64,000 nt of DNA from Maridesulfovibrio sp. (GCF_963676065.1 NZ_OY780933.1:2396122-2460121); one strand, 5' to 3'. Shown: positions 52,432 through 60,551, counted from the stretch's first letter. Made by a program: numbers and translations. Notes: generated by a model from the letters alone, not told the origin.

Positions 52432-52806
52432 CTAATGGATAAAATCGCTCATAAAATCGTAAACAAGCTTCATTTCTTCTTCAAGAACAAGCAGGTTCTT
52501 CTTCGAAAGTTCTTTGTCTCCGTCACGTGCGCTGTACTCAAGTCTGAGGCAGGCTTCACGAACCCTGTCCGCTCCCATTGTTGCCGCAGCTCCTTTCAGT
52601 GAATGGGCTAGATATTTAAGCTCATCCATATGTTCTGCTTCAAAAGCTTCCCTTATTTTGGTAACCCGCGCGGGTTCATCACGAAGAAAAACCCCGAAAA
52701 GTTTGGTCAGGAATTCTTTTTTCGTGGAGGCCATGGAAGACAGCCAGTCCTTATTTATTATTTCGATATTTTCCATCAGCACAACATAATCCAAATCTAA
52801 ATCCAT
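52432..52806 (-). CDS. Stand-alone Hpt-domain phosphotransfer protein
   Basis: A 124-residue four-helix Hpt protein. The phospho-His is in YLAHSLKGAAATMGADRV, with correct Gly and spacing, so it should accept and pass phosphate. The start is uncertain: ATG at 52806 is used, with TTG at 52836 and ATG at 52776 as alternatives, all with weak SD. No kinase or response regulator is adjacent. It could serve the orphan kinase at 16859 or others elsewhere. It is convergent with kup and divergent from a glycosyltransferase. Confidence 0.88.
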   Translation of the reverse strand: MDLDLDYVVLMENIEIINKDWLSSMASTKKEFLTKLFGVFLRDEPARVTKIREAFEAEHMDELKYLAHSLKGAAATMGADRVREACLRLEYSARDGDKELSKKNLLVLEEEMKLVYDFMSDFIH

Positions 52807-52912
52807 TACCACAATTTTCAGCTGCTGAAAGGACAATGAAATGTAATATTATTTATTGCTCATATATTGTACAATCTTGACTATTATAAAAGAAATTGCA
52901 TAGAAAATTCTT

Positions 52913-53929
52913 ATGCCAAATTTATCTGTCCTATTACCAGTATATAATGCTCAAAAGACGGTATCAAGGTCTCTGAGGTCTCTGCTGAATCAGAATTATC
53001 CTGATTTTGAAATCTGCATAATAGATGATGGTTCAACTGATGGTACCCTTGAAGCTATTTCCCGGTTTTCCGATCCCAGAATAAAAGTTCATACCTTCGA
53101 TGAAAATAGGGGGCTTGTGAAGGCCTTGAATGCTGGGATAGATATGATTGATGCAAAATATATCATGAGGTTGGATGCTGATGATGTCTGCCACGAAAAC
53201 AGAGTAGGGAGACAGATTGAGTTCATGGAAATGAATAAAAATATCAGCGTTTCCGGGGCTTGGTGTTATATTATTGACCGTAATCAGCAGAAAAATATTC
53301 AAAAATTACCTACGCAGGACGGAGATATAAAAGCACGGATGCTTTTCAATAATCCGCTTGTGCATCCTTCAATGATTTTTAGACGTGATGTTTTTGAAAA
53401 CCATCGATACAATGATGGATACAGGCATTGCGAGGACTATGGGCTTTGGGTCGATATGTCCATTGACAAAGAAATTTCTTTTGCAAATATCCCGGAACCA
53501 CTTGTCTACAAATTTGAAAATAAAGGCGATAATATTTCTCATCGCCATTTTAAAGATCAGTTGCGGTCATGCTCAATCCTCAGGCAAAAATTATTGCAGT
53601 ATATCGGGGTCGATTTTTCTGATGAAGAAATAGTCCTTCACAATGCTATAGCGGGCAATTCTCTTTCCGAGATGGATATGCAGTTGATGCAGTGGAAAGC
53701 GGAAGAATGGCTCTTGCGTTTACAGAAGGCCAACCTTTTGCATGGGTATGTCCTGCCTTTCTGTTTTGATTTTGAACTGGCCCAACGCTGGCTTTCAATT
53801 TGTGAGCATAGCCTGAGCCAAGGTGTGTTAAGTCCTGAACAGGTTCTATCCTCACCTTTGATAACTAATTTGAATAATGAACAGCATCGTCTAGTCGAGG
53901 CCCGAATGGGTTGTTCAATGTCCCGCTGA
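52913..53929 (+). CDS. GT2-family glycosyltransferase
   Basis: A 338-residue protein whose first 220 residues are a GT-A glycosyltransferase domain: LSVLLPVYNAQKTV, IIDDGSTDGTLEAI, and the metal-binding MRLDADDVCHENR, followed by NPLVHPSMIFRRDVF and the acidic CEDYGLWV typical of the GT2 catalytic base region. The last 100 residues are helical and unplaced. No membrane helices are present. It probably adds a sugar in surface polysaccharide or protein glycosylation. It stands alone, with a terminator after it. The region is more AT-rich than neighbouring housekeeping genes. Confidence 0.88.
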   Translation: MPNLSVLLPVYNAQKTVSRSLRSLLNQNYPDFEICIIDDGSTDGTLEAISRFSDPRIKVHTFDENRGLVKALNAGIDMIDAKYIMRLDADDVCHENRVGRQIEFMEMNKNISVSGAWCYIIDRNQQKNIQKLPTQDGDIKARMLFNNPLVHPSMIFRRDVFENHRYNDGYRHCEDYGLWVDMSIDKEISFANIPEPLVYKFENKGDNISHRHFKDQLRSCSILRQKLLQYIGVDFSDEEIVLHNAIAGNSLSEMDMQLMQWKAEEWLLRLQKANLLHGYVLPFCFDFELAQRWLSICEHSLSQGVLSPEQVLSSPLITNLNNEQHRLVEARMGCSMSR

Positions 53930-53960
53930 TAATTAATCTGGAAATATAGTAAAAATTAAA

Positions 53961-54012
53961 AAGGGAGATTTTAACTTATGAAAGTTAAAATCTCCCTTAA
54001 ACGTTTTTTTGG
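53961..54012. terminator. Bidirectional terminator between glycosyltransferase and ACT gene
   Basis: Perfect 17-bp arms (53961-53977 with 53982-53998, AAGGGAGATTTTAACTT and complement), flanked by A/T tracts, between convergent genes. Confidence 0.92.
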
Positions 54013-54020
54013 TTTTAGCC

Positions 54021-54452
54021 TTACAGCTTACAAAGTTCGTCGCTGGGGATCATTTTAATCTGTTTTTCATTAAGCAGTTCAATAGCCTGATCGGTACGGT
54101 CGAAGCGGAAAATGATCACGGCATTTGAGCCGGACTGGTGGACGAAGGCATACATGTATTCCACGTTGATGCCTGAGCCGCGCAGCATTTCCAGCAGGTT
54201 GTGCAGTCCACCGGGCTGGTCGTCTACGACAACAGCAACCACAGAGGTTTTGCCTACGGTGAAGCCCGCTTCTTTGAGCACCTTCTGTGCGGTTTCAAAG
54301 TCAGATACGATAAGTCTCAGGATGCCGAAATCGGATGTGTCGGCCAGTGAGAGGGCACGGATATTGACTTTGTTTTCGGTAAGTAGACGGGTAACTTCCG
54401 CCAGTCTACCGGAACGGTTTTCAAGAAATATAGATAGCTGGTCACATTTCAT
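54021..54452 (-). CDS. Tandem ACT-domain protein
   Basis: A 143-residue protein made of two ACT domains (about 1-68 and 70-140), with CDQLSIFLENRSGRLAEVTRLL beginning the first and VVAVVVDDQPGGLHNLLEML the second. Each carries the Gly-containing ligand loop (NRSGRL, QPGGL) typical of amino-acid-binding ACT modules. Such proteins are found beside phenylacetate-CoA ligase or indolepyruvate oxidoreductase genes in anaerobes. GAGGAA precedes the ATG. It is 24 bases downstream of the ligase gene, so both are controlled by the same upstream attenuator. Likely it senses an aromatic amino acid. Confidence 0.92.
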   Translation of the reverse strand: MKCDQLSIFLENRSGRLAEVTRLLTENKVNIRALSLADTSDFGILRLIVSDFETAQKVLKEAGFTVGKTSVVAVVVDDQPGGLHNLLEMLRGSGINVEYMYAFVHQSGSNAVIIFRFDRTDQAIELLNEKQIKMIPSDELCKL

Positions 54453-54476
54453 GGTGTTTCCTCGCTTATGATAGGT

Positions 54477-55784
54477 TTACTGGTCCTGCTTACGCAGATC
54501 GATAATTCTCTGGGCCTTGCCAACGGAACGTTCAATGGATTTGGGCTCCACAAGCTTGACTCGTGCGGTTACGCCAAGGAATTCCTTAATAGTTTTTTGT
54601 ATCTTTCTTTCGAGACGCTGTAAATTTTTAATTTCATCAGAGAAGGAGGCACCGGAAATTTCCACCTTAACTGTCAGGATGTCGAGGTTTCCGTCGCGCT
54701 CAACCACCAGCTGGTAATGGGGCGAGAGACCTTCGGTTTCGATGAGGATGGACTCAATCTGTGATGGGAAAACGTTTACGCCGCGGATGATGAGCATGTC
54801 GTCACTGCGTCCGGTTATACGCTGCATACGGGCAAATGTGCGTCCGCAACGGCAGGCGGTGTAATTCAGGCGGGTCAGGTCGCGGGTGCGGTAACGGATG
54901 AGCGGGATACCTTCTTTAGTCAGGGTGGTTATCACCAGTTCGCCGATTTCACCGGGAGCAACGTGTTCGCCTGTTTCCGGGTTGATGATTTCAGGCAGGA
55001 AGTGATCTTCCATGATGTGCAGGCCGTTCTGCTCTTCGGCGCATTCCATGGCAACGCCGGGACCCATGATTTCGGAAAGTCCGTAGATGTCCAGTGCCTT
55101 GATGTGCAGTTTGTTTTCGATATCCCTGCGCATGGATTCGGTCCATGGTTCGGCACCGAAAACACCGATTCTTAAGGGCAGCTTGCTGAAATCGATACCC
55201 ATTTCCTTACCTGTTTCGTAGAGGAAAAGAGCGTAGGAAGGAGTACAGCAGATTACATCCGCACCGAAATCTTTAAGCAGCATTACCTGGCGTCTGGTGC
55301 CGCCGCCGGAAACCGGGATGATTGTTGCTCCCAGAGCTTCCGCGCCGTAATGGGCACCGAGCCCCCCGGTAAAGAGTCCGTATCCGTAAGCATTGTGGAT
55401 GCTGTCTTCAGAGGTTGCTCCTGCGATTGCGAAAGAGCGGGCCATCATATTTGCCCAATTTTTGATATCTCGTTTGGTGTAGCCTACAACAGTAGCCTTA
55501 CCGGTAGTGCCGGAGGAGGAATGGATGCGTACTATATTCTCGCGGGAAACAGCAAATAAACCGAAAGGATAGTGATTGCGCAGATCCTGTTTTTCAGTAA
55601 ACGGCAGCCGGGTGAGATCGGCAAGGGAATTGATGTCTTTCGGCTCAATCCCCAGTTCCTTGAATTTTTTGGTGTAAAAAGGAACATTGGCATAAACGCG
55701 TTCACAAAGCTGTTTAAGTCGCCTGAGCTGTAGTTCTTCCAGCTCTTCCCTTGGCATGGTCTCTTTGTCTACGTCGAAGATCAT
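54477..55784 (-). CDS. paaK: Phenylacetate-CoA ligase (aryl-CoA ligase)
   Basis: A 435-residue adenylate-forming ligase that makes phenylacetyl-CoA (or a related aryl-acetyl-CoA) from the acid, ATP and CoA. The P-loop-like [20 protein letters not shown], the [11 protein letters not shown] segment, [20 protein letters not shown] and the C-terminal RTRDLTR / [23 protein letters not shown] are all conserved; length is normal. GGAGG lies seven bases before the ATG at 55784. It heads a two-gene operon with the ACT protein. The upstream Phe-rich leader peptide with switching hairpins indicates control by charged tRNA-Phe. Confidence 0.93.
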   Translation of the reverse strand: MIFDVDKETMPREELEELQLRRLKQLCERVYANVPFYTKKFKELGIEPKDINSLADLTRLPFTEKQDLRNHYPFGLFAVSRENIVRIHSSSGTTGKATVVGYTKRDIKNWANMMARSFAIAGATSEDSIHNAYGYGLFTGGLGAHYGAEALGATIIPVSGGGTRRQVMLLKDFGADVICCTPSYALFLYETGKEMGIDFSKLPLRIGVFGAEPWTESMRRDIENKLHIKALDIYGLSEIMGPGVAMECAEEQNGLHIMEDHFLPEIINPETGEHVAPGEIGELVITTLTKEGIPLIRYRTRDLTRLNYTACRCGRTFARMQRITGRSDDMLIIRGVNVFPSQIESILIETEGLSPHYQLVVERDGNLDILTVKVEISGASFSDEIKNLQRLERKIQKTIKEFLGVTARVKLVEPKSIERSVGKAQRIIDLRKQDQ

Positions 55785-55833
55785 CACTTGCCTCCTGATA
55801 TGGCTGATCCCGGTATAGGGGTTTTAGTTGCAC

Positions 55834-55865
55834 AAAAAAAAGGCCACGGGATTTCGCCCGTGGCC
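55834..55865 (-). terminator. Attenuator terminator before the phenylacetate-CoA ligase
   Basis: On the minus strand, GGCCACGGG (55857-55865) pairs with CCCGTGGCC (55842-55850), loop of six, then eight T (55834-55841). The 5' arm can instead pair with CCCGTGG at 55900-55906, giving an antiterminator. Confidence 0.88.
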
Positions 55866-55895
55866 CGGTAAACTCTCGATCAGTGTGTTTTGCCC

Positions 55896-55966
55896 ATAAC
55901 CACGGGATGACTATATTTCAGTCCTAAAAAAGGAAAAAAAGAAAAAGGAAAAAAAGACGTGGTTAT
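55896..55966 (-). promoter_or_regulatory. Antiterminator/protector segments of the Phe attenuator
   Basis: Segment 1 (ATAACCACG, 55958-55966 read on the minus strand) is exactly complementary to segment 2 (CGTGGTTAT, 55896-55904). Segment 2 extends to CCCGTGG (55900-55906), complementary to segment 3 of the terminator. The 1:2, 2:3 and 3:4 pairings are all available, as in classical amino acid operon attenuators. Confidence 0.8.
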
Positions 55967-55970
55967 TCAT
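55911..55970 (-). CDS. Phe-rich leader peptide (attenuator)
   Basis: A 19-codon open frame reading MNNHVFFSFFFFSFFRTEI, with eight Phe in a ten-codon stretch, ending TAG five bases before segment 2 of the switching structure. Phe-rich leader peptides such as PheL are the hallmark of tRNA-Phe-responsive attenuation. Stalling at the Phe codons would cover segment 1 and leave segment 2 free to form the antiterminator; completing translation would cover segment 2 and let the terminator form. No ordinary SD precedes the ATG. An upstream GAGGAG could serve a 7-codon frame whose stop overlaps this start. Confidence 0.8.
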   Translation of the reverse strand: MNNHVFFSFFFFSFFRTEI

Positions 55971-55977
55971 GGGGCAT

Positions 55978-56006
55978 ATAATGCATAAGTACTCCTCGAC
56001 CGTCAA
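55978..56006 (-). promoter_or_regulatory. Candidate promoter of the ligase/ACT operon
   Basis: Minus-strand TTGACG (56001-56006), 17-base spacer, CATTAT (55978-55983). If used, transcription would start within a few bases of the leader ATG, implying a leaderless or near-leaderless message. Confidence 0.4.
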
Positions 56007-56339
56007 CCCGGATGCTCATAAAAAAATGTTTGTTTCATCAATGTTAGTGTATATTTGTTTGTGTATAGTTTTTAATTTCAGAAATTAGCTGTTCGGAAAT
56101 GAAAACAATTTTCGAATTTGAATATTAAATAAAACTACGTTACAGTAATGATTGCGTAGCAGGCATAAATTCTCTATATAATCTTATTGTACTATGGACG
56201 AAATGTGGAGAACTGTTGTTGGCCGGGAGTATTGGACCTCCGGCACACAGGGGTGTTAAGCCCTTTATTTCCGCTATTTACGATCCTGACTCAAGTGCGT
56301 TTCCTCCTAAATGGGGCGCCGGTTATTCAAACCAAAAGA
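56007..56339. other. Intergenic region between the attenuator and rsfS
   Basis: About 330 bases, AT-rich at first, with no gene I can support. The stretch 56187-56339 is open in the rsfS frame but has no conserved sequence or RBS, and is taken as untranslated. The rsfS promoter must lie here but no clear -35/-10 pair stands out. Confidence 0.4.
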
Positions 56340-56726
56340 ATGAAAACTAAAGAAAAGAAATTTAAACAGATCGATACTAAGGATAAAGTTCAGCTCGTTG
56401 CTGAGTGGTTGGACGAAAAACAGGCCAGTGAAGTTTCCGCAGTGGATGTGCAGGGCATTTGCCCCATCGCTGAGGTTGTGATGGTTGCCGGAGCAAAAGG
56501 CGTTCGCCATGCACAGGCTTTGGCCGACTTTGTACTGGAAGAGCTTTCCAAGGAAAATATCGAATATCTCGGAATGGAAGGCTATAAAACCGGGGACTGG
56601 ATTCTTCTCGATCTGAACGACATAATTTTACATATTTTTCAGGAAGATAATCGAGGATTTTATAACGTTGAAGGTCTCTGGTCCGAAGGTAAAAGAATTG
56701 ACCTAAAACTCAAGCCGCAGGATTAG
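56340..56726 (+). CDS. rsfS: Ribosomal silencing factor RsfS
   Basis: A 128-residue protein of the RsfS/DUF143 (Iojap) family that binds uL14 on the 50S subunit and blocks subunit joining when nutrients are short. Seen: VQLVAEWLDEKQASEVSAVDVQGICPIAEVVMVAGAKGVRHAQALADFV, then MEGYKTGDWILLDLNDIILHIF and the C-terminal YNVEGLWSEGKRIDL; these are the standard blocks. The ATG at 56340 is chosen because conservation begins there, though the SD is poor. It is followed 21 bases later by gpmI, a common pairing in Desulfovibrio-type genomes being plausible but not verified. Confidence 0.93.
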   Translation: MKTKEKKFKQIDTKDKVQLVAEWLDEKQASEVSAVDVQGICPIAEVVMVAGAKGVRHAQALADFVLEELSKENIEYLGMEGYKTGDWILLDLNDIILHIFQEDNRGFYNVEGLWSEGKRIDLKLKPQD

Positions 56727-56747
56727 CCCTGCGCAAGGAAATTTATC

Positions 56748-58280
56748 ATGTCTGAGCAAATCGGTGCTCCTTCCGTCCTGCTGATTCTGGATGGTTGGGG
56801 AATTGCCCCTGAAGGTAAAGGCAACGCAGTTAAACTTGCCAACACTCCTGTTCTGGACGGACTTTTGGGAAAATGCCCGCAGGCCCAGCTTAAATGTTCA
56901 GGCCGAGCAGTAGGCCTTCCTGATGGATTCATGGGTAACTCCGAAGTTGGTCATACTAACATCGGTGCAGGCCGGGTTGTTTATCAGGACATGACCCGCA
57001 TTGACATTGCCATTGAAAAACAGGAACTGGCAGCCAATAAAGTTATCAGTTCTCTCATGGATGATGTGAAAGCGGCGGATGGACGTCTGCATTACATGGG
57101 GCTTCTTTCCGATGGCGGTGTGCATTCACACATCAACCATCTTTTCTCCTTGATTGAAGTTGCCAAGGATGCCGGGATTAAGGAAATTCTTGTTCATGCC
57201 TTCATGGACGGTCGCGATACCTCGCCTACCAGCGGGCAGGTTTACATGCAGAAGCTAGTGGACAAGATGGCGGAAATCGGGGCCGGCAAAGTTGCCACAA
57301 TTTCCGGTCGTTATTACTCCATGGATCGCGATAAGCATTACGAGCGTAATGAACTTTCCTACAAGGCGCTGGTCCTTGGTGAAGGACAAGCCGCGGCCGA
57401 TCCGGTTCAGGCTGTCAAAGACGCATATGCCGCGGGTGAAACGGATGAGTTTATCAAGCCCCGCGTTCTTTCGGGTGTGGACGGCACTTTGAAAGACGGT
57501 GACGGTGTCTTTTTCTTTAATTTCCGCGCAGACCGGGCCCGTCAGCTTTGCCGGGTGCTCGCGCTGAAGGATTTCAGTGAATTCGCTCGTCCTGCGGTTC
57601 CTGAATTCAGCGGGTTTGTAACCATGACTCAGTATGAGTCTGATTTTCCTTTCCCGAATGCATTCCCTCCGCTAAATATCAGCAACCCCATCGGGGAAGT
57701 GATTGCGGATAAGGGCCTGAAGCAGTTGCGTATTGCGGAAACTGAAAAGTATGCCCACGTGACATATTTTATGAACGGCGGACGTGAAGAACCTTTTGAA
57801 GGTGAAGACCGCATCCTCGTTCCATCTCCGCGTGAAGTCGCTACTTATGATCTCAAGCCTCAGATGAGTGCCGAAGAAGTGACCGAGAAACTGATTGGCG
57901 CTTTGCCCGATTATTCTCTTTGTATATGCAACCTTGCCAATCTTGATATGGTCGGTCATTCGGGCATTATCCCGGCAGCTATTAAAGCTTGTGAGGCTGT
58001 AGATGCGTGTGTCGGAAGGATTGTTGAAGCGGTTAAAGCGCAGGGCGGTTCTATCTTTCTCACTGCCGACCACGGTAACGCTGAGGAAATGATCGATGCC
58101 GATGGCGGTCCGCAGACAGCGCACAGCTTGAACAAAGTTCCATTGGTCTTCATTGGTGACGCATTCAATGGCAAGGAACCTGAGTCAGGAGCACTTTGCG
58201 ACATAGCACCCACAATTTTGAATCATATGGGCATTTCCGTTCCTGAAGAAATGACCGGAAAAGACCTTTTAAAAGGATAA
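56748..58280 (+). CDS. gpmI: 2,3-bisphosphoglycerate-independent phosphoglycerate mutase
   Basis: A 510-residue glycolytic enzyme of the alkaline phosphatase superfamily. The metal-binding LLILDGWGI, the phospho-Ser in FMGNSEVGHTNIGAGRVVYQD, HAFMDGRDTSPTSG, the SGRYYSMDRDKHYERN segment, NLANLDMVGHSG and TADHGNAEEM are all present and intact. It interconverts 3- and 2-phosphoglycerate using two Mn ions. GCAAGGAAA precedes the ATG. It lies between rsfS and a small zinc-ribbon gene on the same strand, and together with pyk belongs to lower glycolysis. Confidence 0.97.
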   Translation: MSEQIGAPSVLLILDGWGIAPEGKGNAVKLANTPVLDGLLGKCPQAQLKCSGRAVGLPDGFMGNSEVGHTNIGAGRVVYQDMTRIDIAIEKQELAANKVISSLMDDVKAADGRLHYMGLLSDGGVHSHINHLFSLIEVAKDAGIKEILVHAFMDGRDTSPTSGQVYMQKLVDKMAEIGAGKVATISGRYYSMDRDKHYERNELSYKALVLGEGQAAADPVQAVKDAYAAGETDEFIKPRVLSGVDGTLKDGDGVFFFNFRADRARQLCRVLALKDFSEFARPAVPEFSGFVTMTQYESDFPFPNAFPPLNISNPIGEVIADKGLKQLRIAETEKYAHVTYFMNGGREEPFEGEDRILVPSPREVATYDLKPQMSAEEVTEKLIGALPDYSLCICNLANLDMVGHSGIIPAAIKACEAVDACVGRIVEAVKAQGGSIFLTADHGNAEEMIDADGGPQTAHSLNKVPLVFIGDAFNGKEPESGALCDIAPTILNHMGISVPEEMTGKDLLKG

Positions 58281-58283
58281 TTA

Positions 58284-58526
58284 ATGTCTGAGAACCGCAA
58301 ACCGTTATCTCCGGTCAAACCGAATGGGATGGAGATAATTTTTATGTTTCCCTGTCCGTTTTGCGGCCGGGAAGTGCCTTACATAGCACCCACGCAGCCA
58401 GCAATGGCTACCTGCGATGCGTGCCGGAAGAATTTTCCAATAGTTCCGGTTGATGAAAAGGTAGTCAGATTTTACAAAACCATGCTTGAAAACGGCAAGG
58501 CTGCTGTGGATCCTGATTTTTTCTAA
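58284..58526 (+). CDS. Small zinc-ribbon protein of unknown function
   Basis: An 80-residue protein with two Cys pairs, CPFCG (about residue 25) and CDACRK (about residue 45), giving a zinc-ribbon or rubredoxin-like knuckle. The rest is short and unremarkable, ending AAVDPDFF. It starts three bases after gpmI and is surely co-transcribed. I do not recognise a family. A nucleic-acid or protein-interaction role is possible but unsupported. Confidence 0.75.
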   Translation: MSENRKPLSPVKPNGMEIIFMFPCPFCGREVPYIAPTQPAMATCDACRKNFPIVPVDEKVVRFYKTMLENGKAAVDPDFF

Positions 58527-58653
58527 GCTGTAGTAAATATAATTTTGAGAAGAGAGCTTTCTGCGTGTGCAGGAGGCTCTTTTTTTGTTTTTATGTCTAT
58601 GTGGTTTAGAATATCTGTTTTTATCTTTAACGATAACTTGCTGACATAATTAT

Positions 58654-59033
58654 ATGGTTGCTAATGGTGAGGGGAATGAGGTAAAGCGAATTATATGTGA
58701 TTCGTTTGGAAATAAATTAGTCAATACTCATGCGTGGGTGGATATCCCACTTGGGTTTGGCTGGCGGAGATGTTGATGTTTATGGGGATTTTTGCTGATG
58801 ACCCGGTTGACGGAGTAGACTGTCACGGGTTGCGTGGCGATTTTGGCGGAGCAAGTCGCAGGGGATCAAATTTCGGTGGAGGGTTCTATGGTGCATCTGT
58901 CGGTGCAATTGAAGTAACTGGCTACAAGGCCTTTTCCGATATGCTTGGTATTGATAAAAAGGATTTGGACGATTTATCTGGGATTCTTGGTAGTGCTAAG
59001 CCCCACATAAATAATAAGGATTTCAAAAAATGA
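58654..59033 (+). pseudogene. Degenerate Rhs-repeat protein C-terminal fragment
   Basis: Three frame segments together spell the end of an Rhs/YD-repeat core: NEVKRIICDSFGNKLVNT and IPLGF in one frame, then AGGDVDVYGDF in a second, then ADDPVDGVDCHGL in a third. In intact Rhs proteins the core reads IPLGFAGGLYDPDTGLVRFGYRDYDPxTGRF followed by GFAGGDxDLYGYCxDDPVNxVDPWGL. Here the roughly 30 codons between the two GFAGG stretches are missing, as if deleted by recombination between them, and two small frameshifts break the frame. After HGL about 55 residues continue to 59033 (GASRRGSNFGGGFYGASVGA). Rhs proteins carry variable C-terminal toxins; this is a dead remnant. Confidence 0.8.
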
Positions 59034-59335
59034 GATTCGCGATAATTGTCATAATCTTGGCTTTATACACGGCTTTACTAATCAAGATTGTCTTTCGTTC
59101 ACAAAATGAAATAATTTGTCCAAATTGTGGCCATAAATATATTGTGACTCCTAACAGAATAGTTGGGTATACGAGCCTATTGCTAGCTGCCGGCCTAACT
59201 GTAGGTTTTTTTGTTCTAGACCATATTAGTGGGTTTTCATTTTCTATTGTTCTCGCTGTTAGAGGCCTTTACTACATATTAAAAGATGAAGGGTATAGGT
59301 GTTACAACTGTAAAACAATAAACCAATTGCCATAA
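59030..59335 (+). CDS. Small membrane protein with zinc-ribbon-like Cys pairs
   Basis: A 101-residue protein with an N-terminal hydrophobic helix (FAIIVIILALYTALLIKIVF), a CPNCGHKY pair, a central hydrophobic pair of helices and a C-terminal CYNCKT pair. The two CxxC could form one zinc ribbon facing the cytoplasm. Its ATG overlaps the stop of the Rhs remnant, the usual position of an immunity gene next to an Rhs toxin, so it is a candidate immunity protein. I recognise no family. It is AT-rich, like the rest of the island. Confidence 0.55.
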   Translation: MRFAIIVIILALYTALLIKIVFRSQNEIICPNCGHKYIVTPNRIVGYTSLLLAAGLTVGFFVLDHISGFSFSIVLAVRGLYYILKDEGYRCYNCKTINQLP

Positions 59336-59443
59336 ATCAATTTTTAGCCCTCGTACCCACGGTTCGGGGGCTGTTTATCGCTTAGGTGAATCAGTTCCGC
59401 TTATGAGCCGGTCATTGATGCAGCCAAACAAGGTTGGCAGAAT

Positions 59444-59701
59444 ATGGTGGAGAAAGAGAAACGAAATCAGCAAAGGAAAAACGCTGCTGCAAAAAACCTT
59501 AAGCCAAGCAAGGTTACAGATATTTTTAGTAGTAATCATGATGTGAAAAAGAATCGAGCTGATACGATTAAGGCAGGTGTTCAGGATGGATTGAAGGATT
59601 ACGCAGATGTTCAGCTTTCAACTCCTGACGCTGTTGTAACGCCTATTACAAGTATTTTGTCAGGTTTTGATAAAGTTTTGAAGGGTGATAAGCGAAGATA
59701 A
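59444..59701 (+). CDS. Possible fragment of a toxin C-terminus, unknown
   Basis: An 85-residue lysine-rich frame (KEKRNQQRKNAAAKNLKPSK) with no RBS. Translation of the preceding bases in other frames (AVYRLGESVPL, then AYEPVIDAAKQGWQN) looks like a continuing protein broken by frameshift, so this is more likely a decayed segment than a complete gene. It ends SGFDKVLKGDKRR. A shorter relative of that end (LNKSLKSKRK) precedes the second membrane paralog at 60474-60495, supporting a duplicated toxin-tail/immunity unit. Confidence 0.35.
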   Translation: MVEKEKRNQQRKNAAAKNLKPSKVTDIFSSNHDVKKNRADTIKAGVQDGLKDYADVQLSTPDAVVTPITSILSGFDKVLKGDKRR

Positions 59702-59756
59702 AAAAGTTCCTTGTAATATCATTTTATGCTGTTGCAGGGATACTTGTGGTAAAATT

Positions 59757-60440
59757 ATGATTTTAAAACAAATTTTCTACGATATTAAATCAGCAATTGT
59801 TAAGGGTTTTCTGTCATTGCTGTTAGTGTACATATATTTTGTGTCTATAATAACATTCAGTTTTTTTAATGGAATTACTGACTATGCGTCTGTTTATACC
59901 TCAAGTTTATTTGTTTCGTTTGCTTTAAGTTGTATTGCTTGCAGAGATATGAATCTGAAAATAATAAGATTTGATTTTCAATTTAGAATGACTTTTGTTT
60001 ATTTGACTTTGTTGCTTATTTGTTGGCTGACTATAATGGTAGCTTCTTTAATAAACATTAATATCATTAATTTTAAAGAATATGTTTCCAGTTTTATTTT
60101 AGATATTTATCCTAATATGCAATATGAATTGTCATTTAAAGGGCCAATAGAAGTAGTAATGGAGTCTATGTTCTATGGTCTTTTTTCACCTTTTATATAT
60201 TTGTTTGCTAGTTTGAGTTTCTCTTTTAAAAAAATTATGCATCTGTCTGTTTTTAATTGGTTTGTAGGCTCTGTATTGCTTACTGTTAATGGTGTTTTTT
60301 TTGGTGTGTTAACTTTATTTGTACAGGTCGAATCTGAATTATATTTATATAGTCCTTTTTTTGTACTTAACTATATTATGCTGATTATTTTGTCTTATGC
60401 TGCAGGCAAGAATTCATTTGCCGAAGTACCTAATCACTGA
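59757..60440 (+). CDS. AT-rich polytopic membrane protein, paralog 1 (candidate immunity protein)
   Basis: A 227-residue protein with about six hydrophobic segments and unusually low GC. It begins MILKQIFYDIKSAIVKGF; the ATG at 59757 is chosen because the duplicated neighbour starts at the equivalent place. Shared motifs with paralog 2 are YTSSLFVSFAL, CRDMNLKI, RFDFQFRMTFVYL and the terminal ILSYAAGKNSF...EVPNH. I do not recognise a family. The setting, a degenerate Rhs locus with repeated small genes, suggests an immunity protein against a membrane-active or periplasmic toxin, but this is inference. Confidence 0.7.
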   Translation: MILKQIFYDIKSAIVKGFLSLLLVYIYFVSIITFSFFNGITDYASVYTSSLFVSFALSCIACRDMNLKIIRFDFQFRMTFVYLTLLLICWLTIMVASLININIINFKEYVSSFILDIYPNMQYELSFKGPIEVVMESMFYGLFSPFIYLFASLSFSFKKIMHLSVFNWFVGSVLLTVNGVFFGVLTLFVQVESELYLYSPFFVLNYIMLIILSYAAGKNSFAEVPNH

Positions 60441-60551
60441 CTAATAATCTACCACTCAGAACTGAATAAATCGTTGAAGAGTAAGCGAAAATAAAGAATG
60501 CCCCTGTAATGGCATCTCTCTGTCCTTACAGGGGTTAAGTCTGGAAATATT

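Noticed and set aside
56187..56339. Longer N-terminus for RsfS
   Set aside because: Family conservation begins near the ATG at 56340 and the upstream frame has no RBS.
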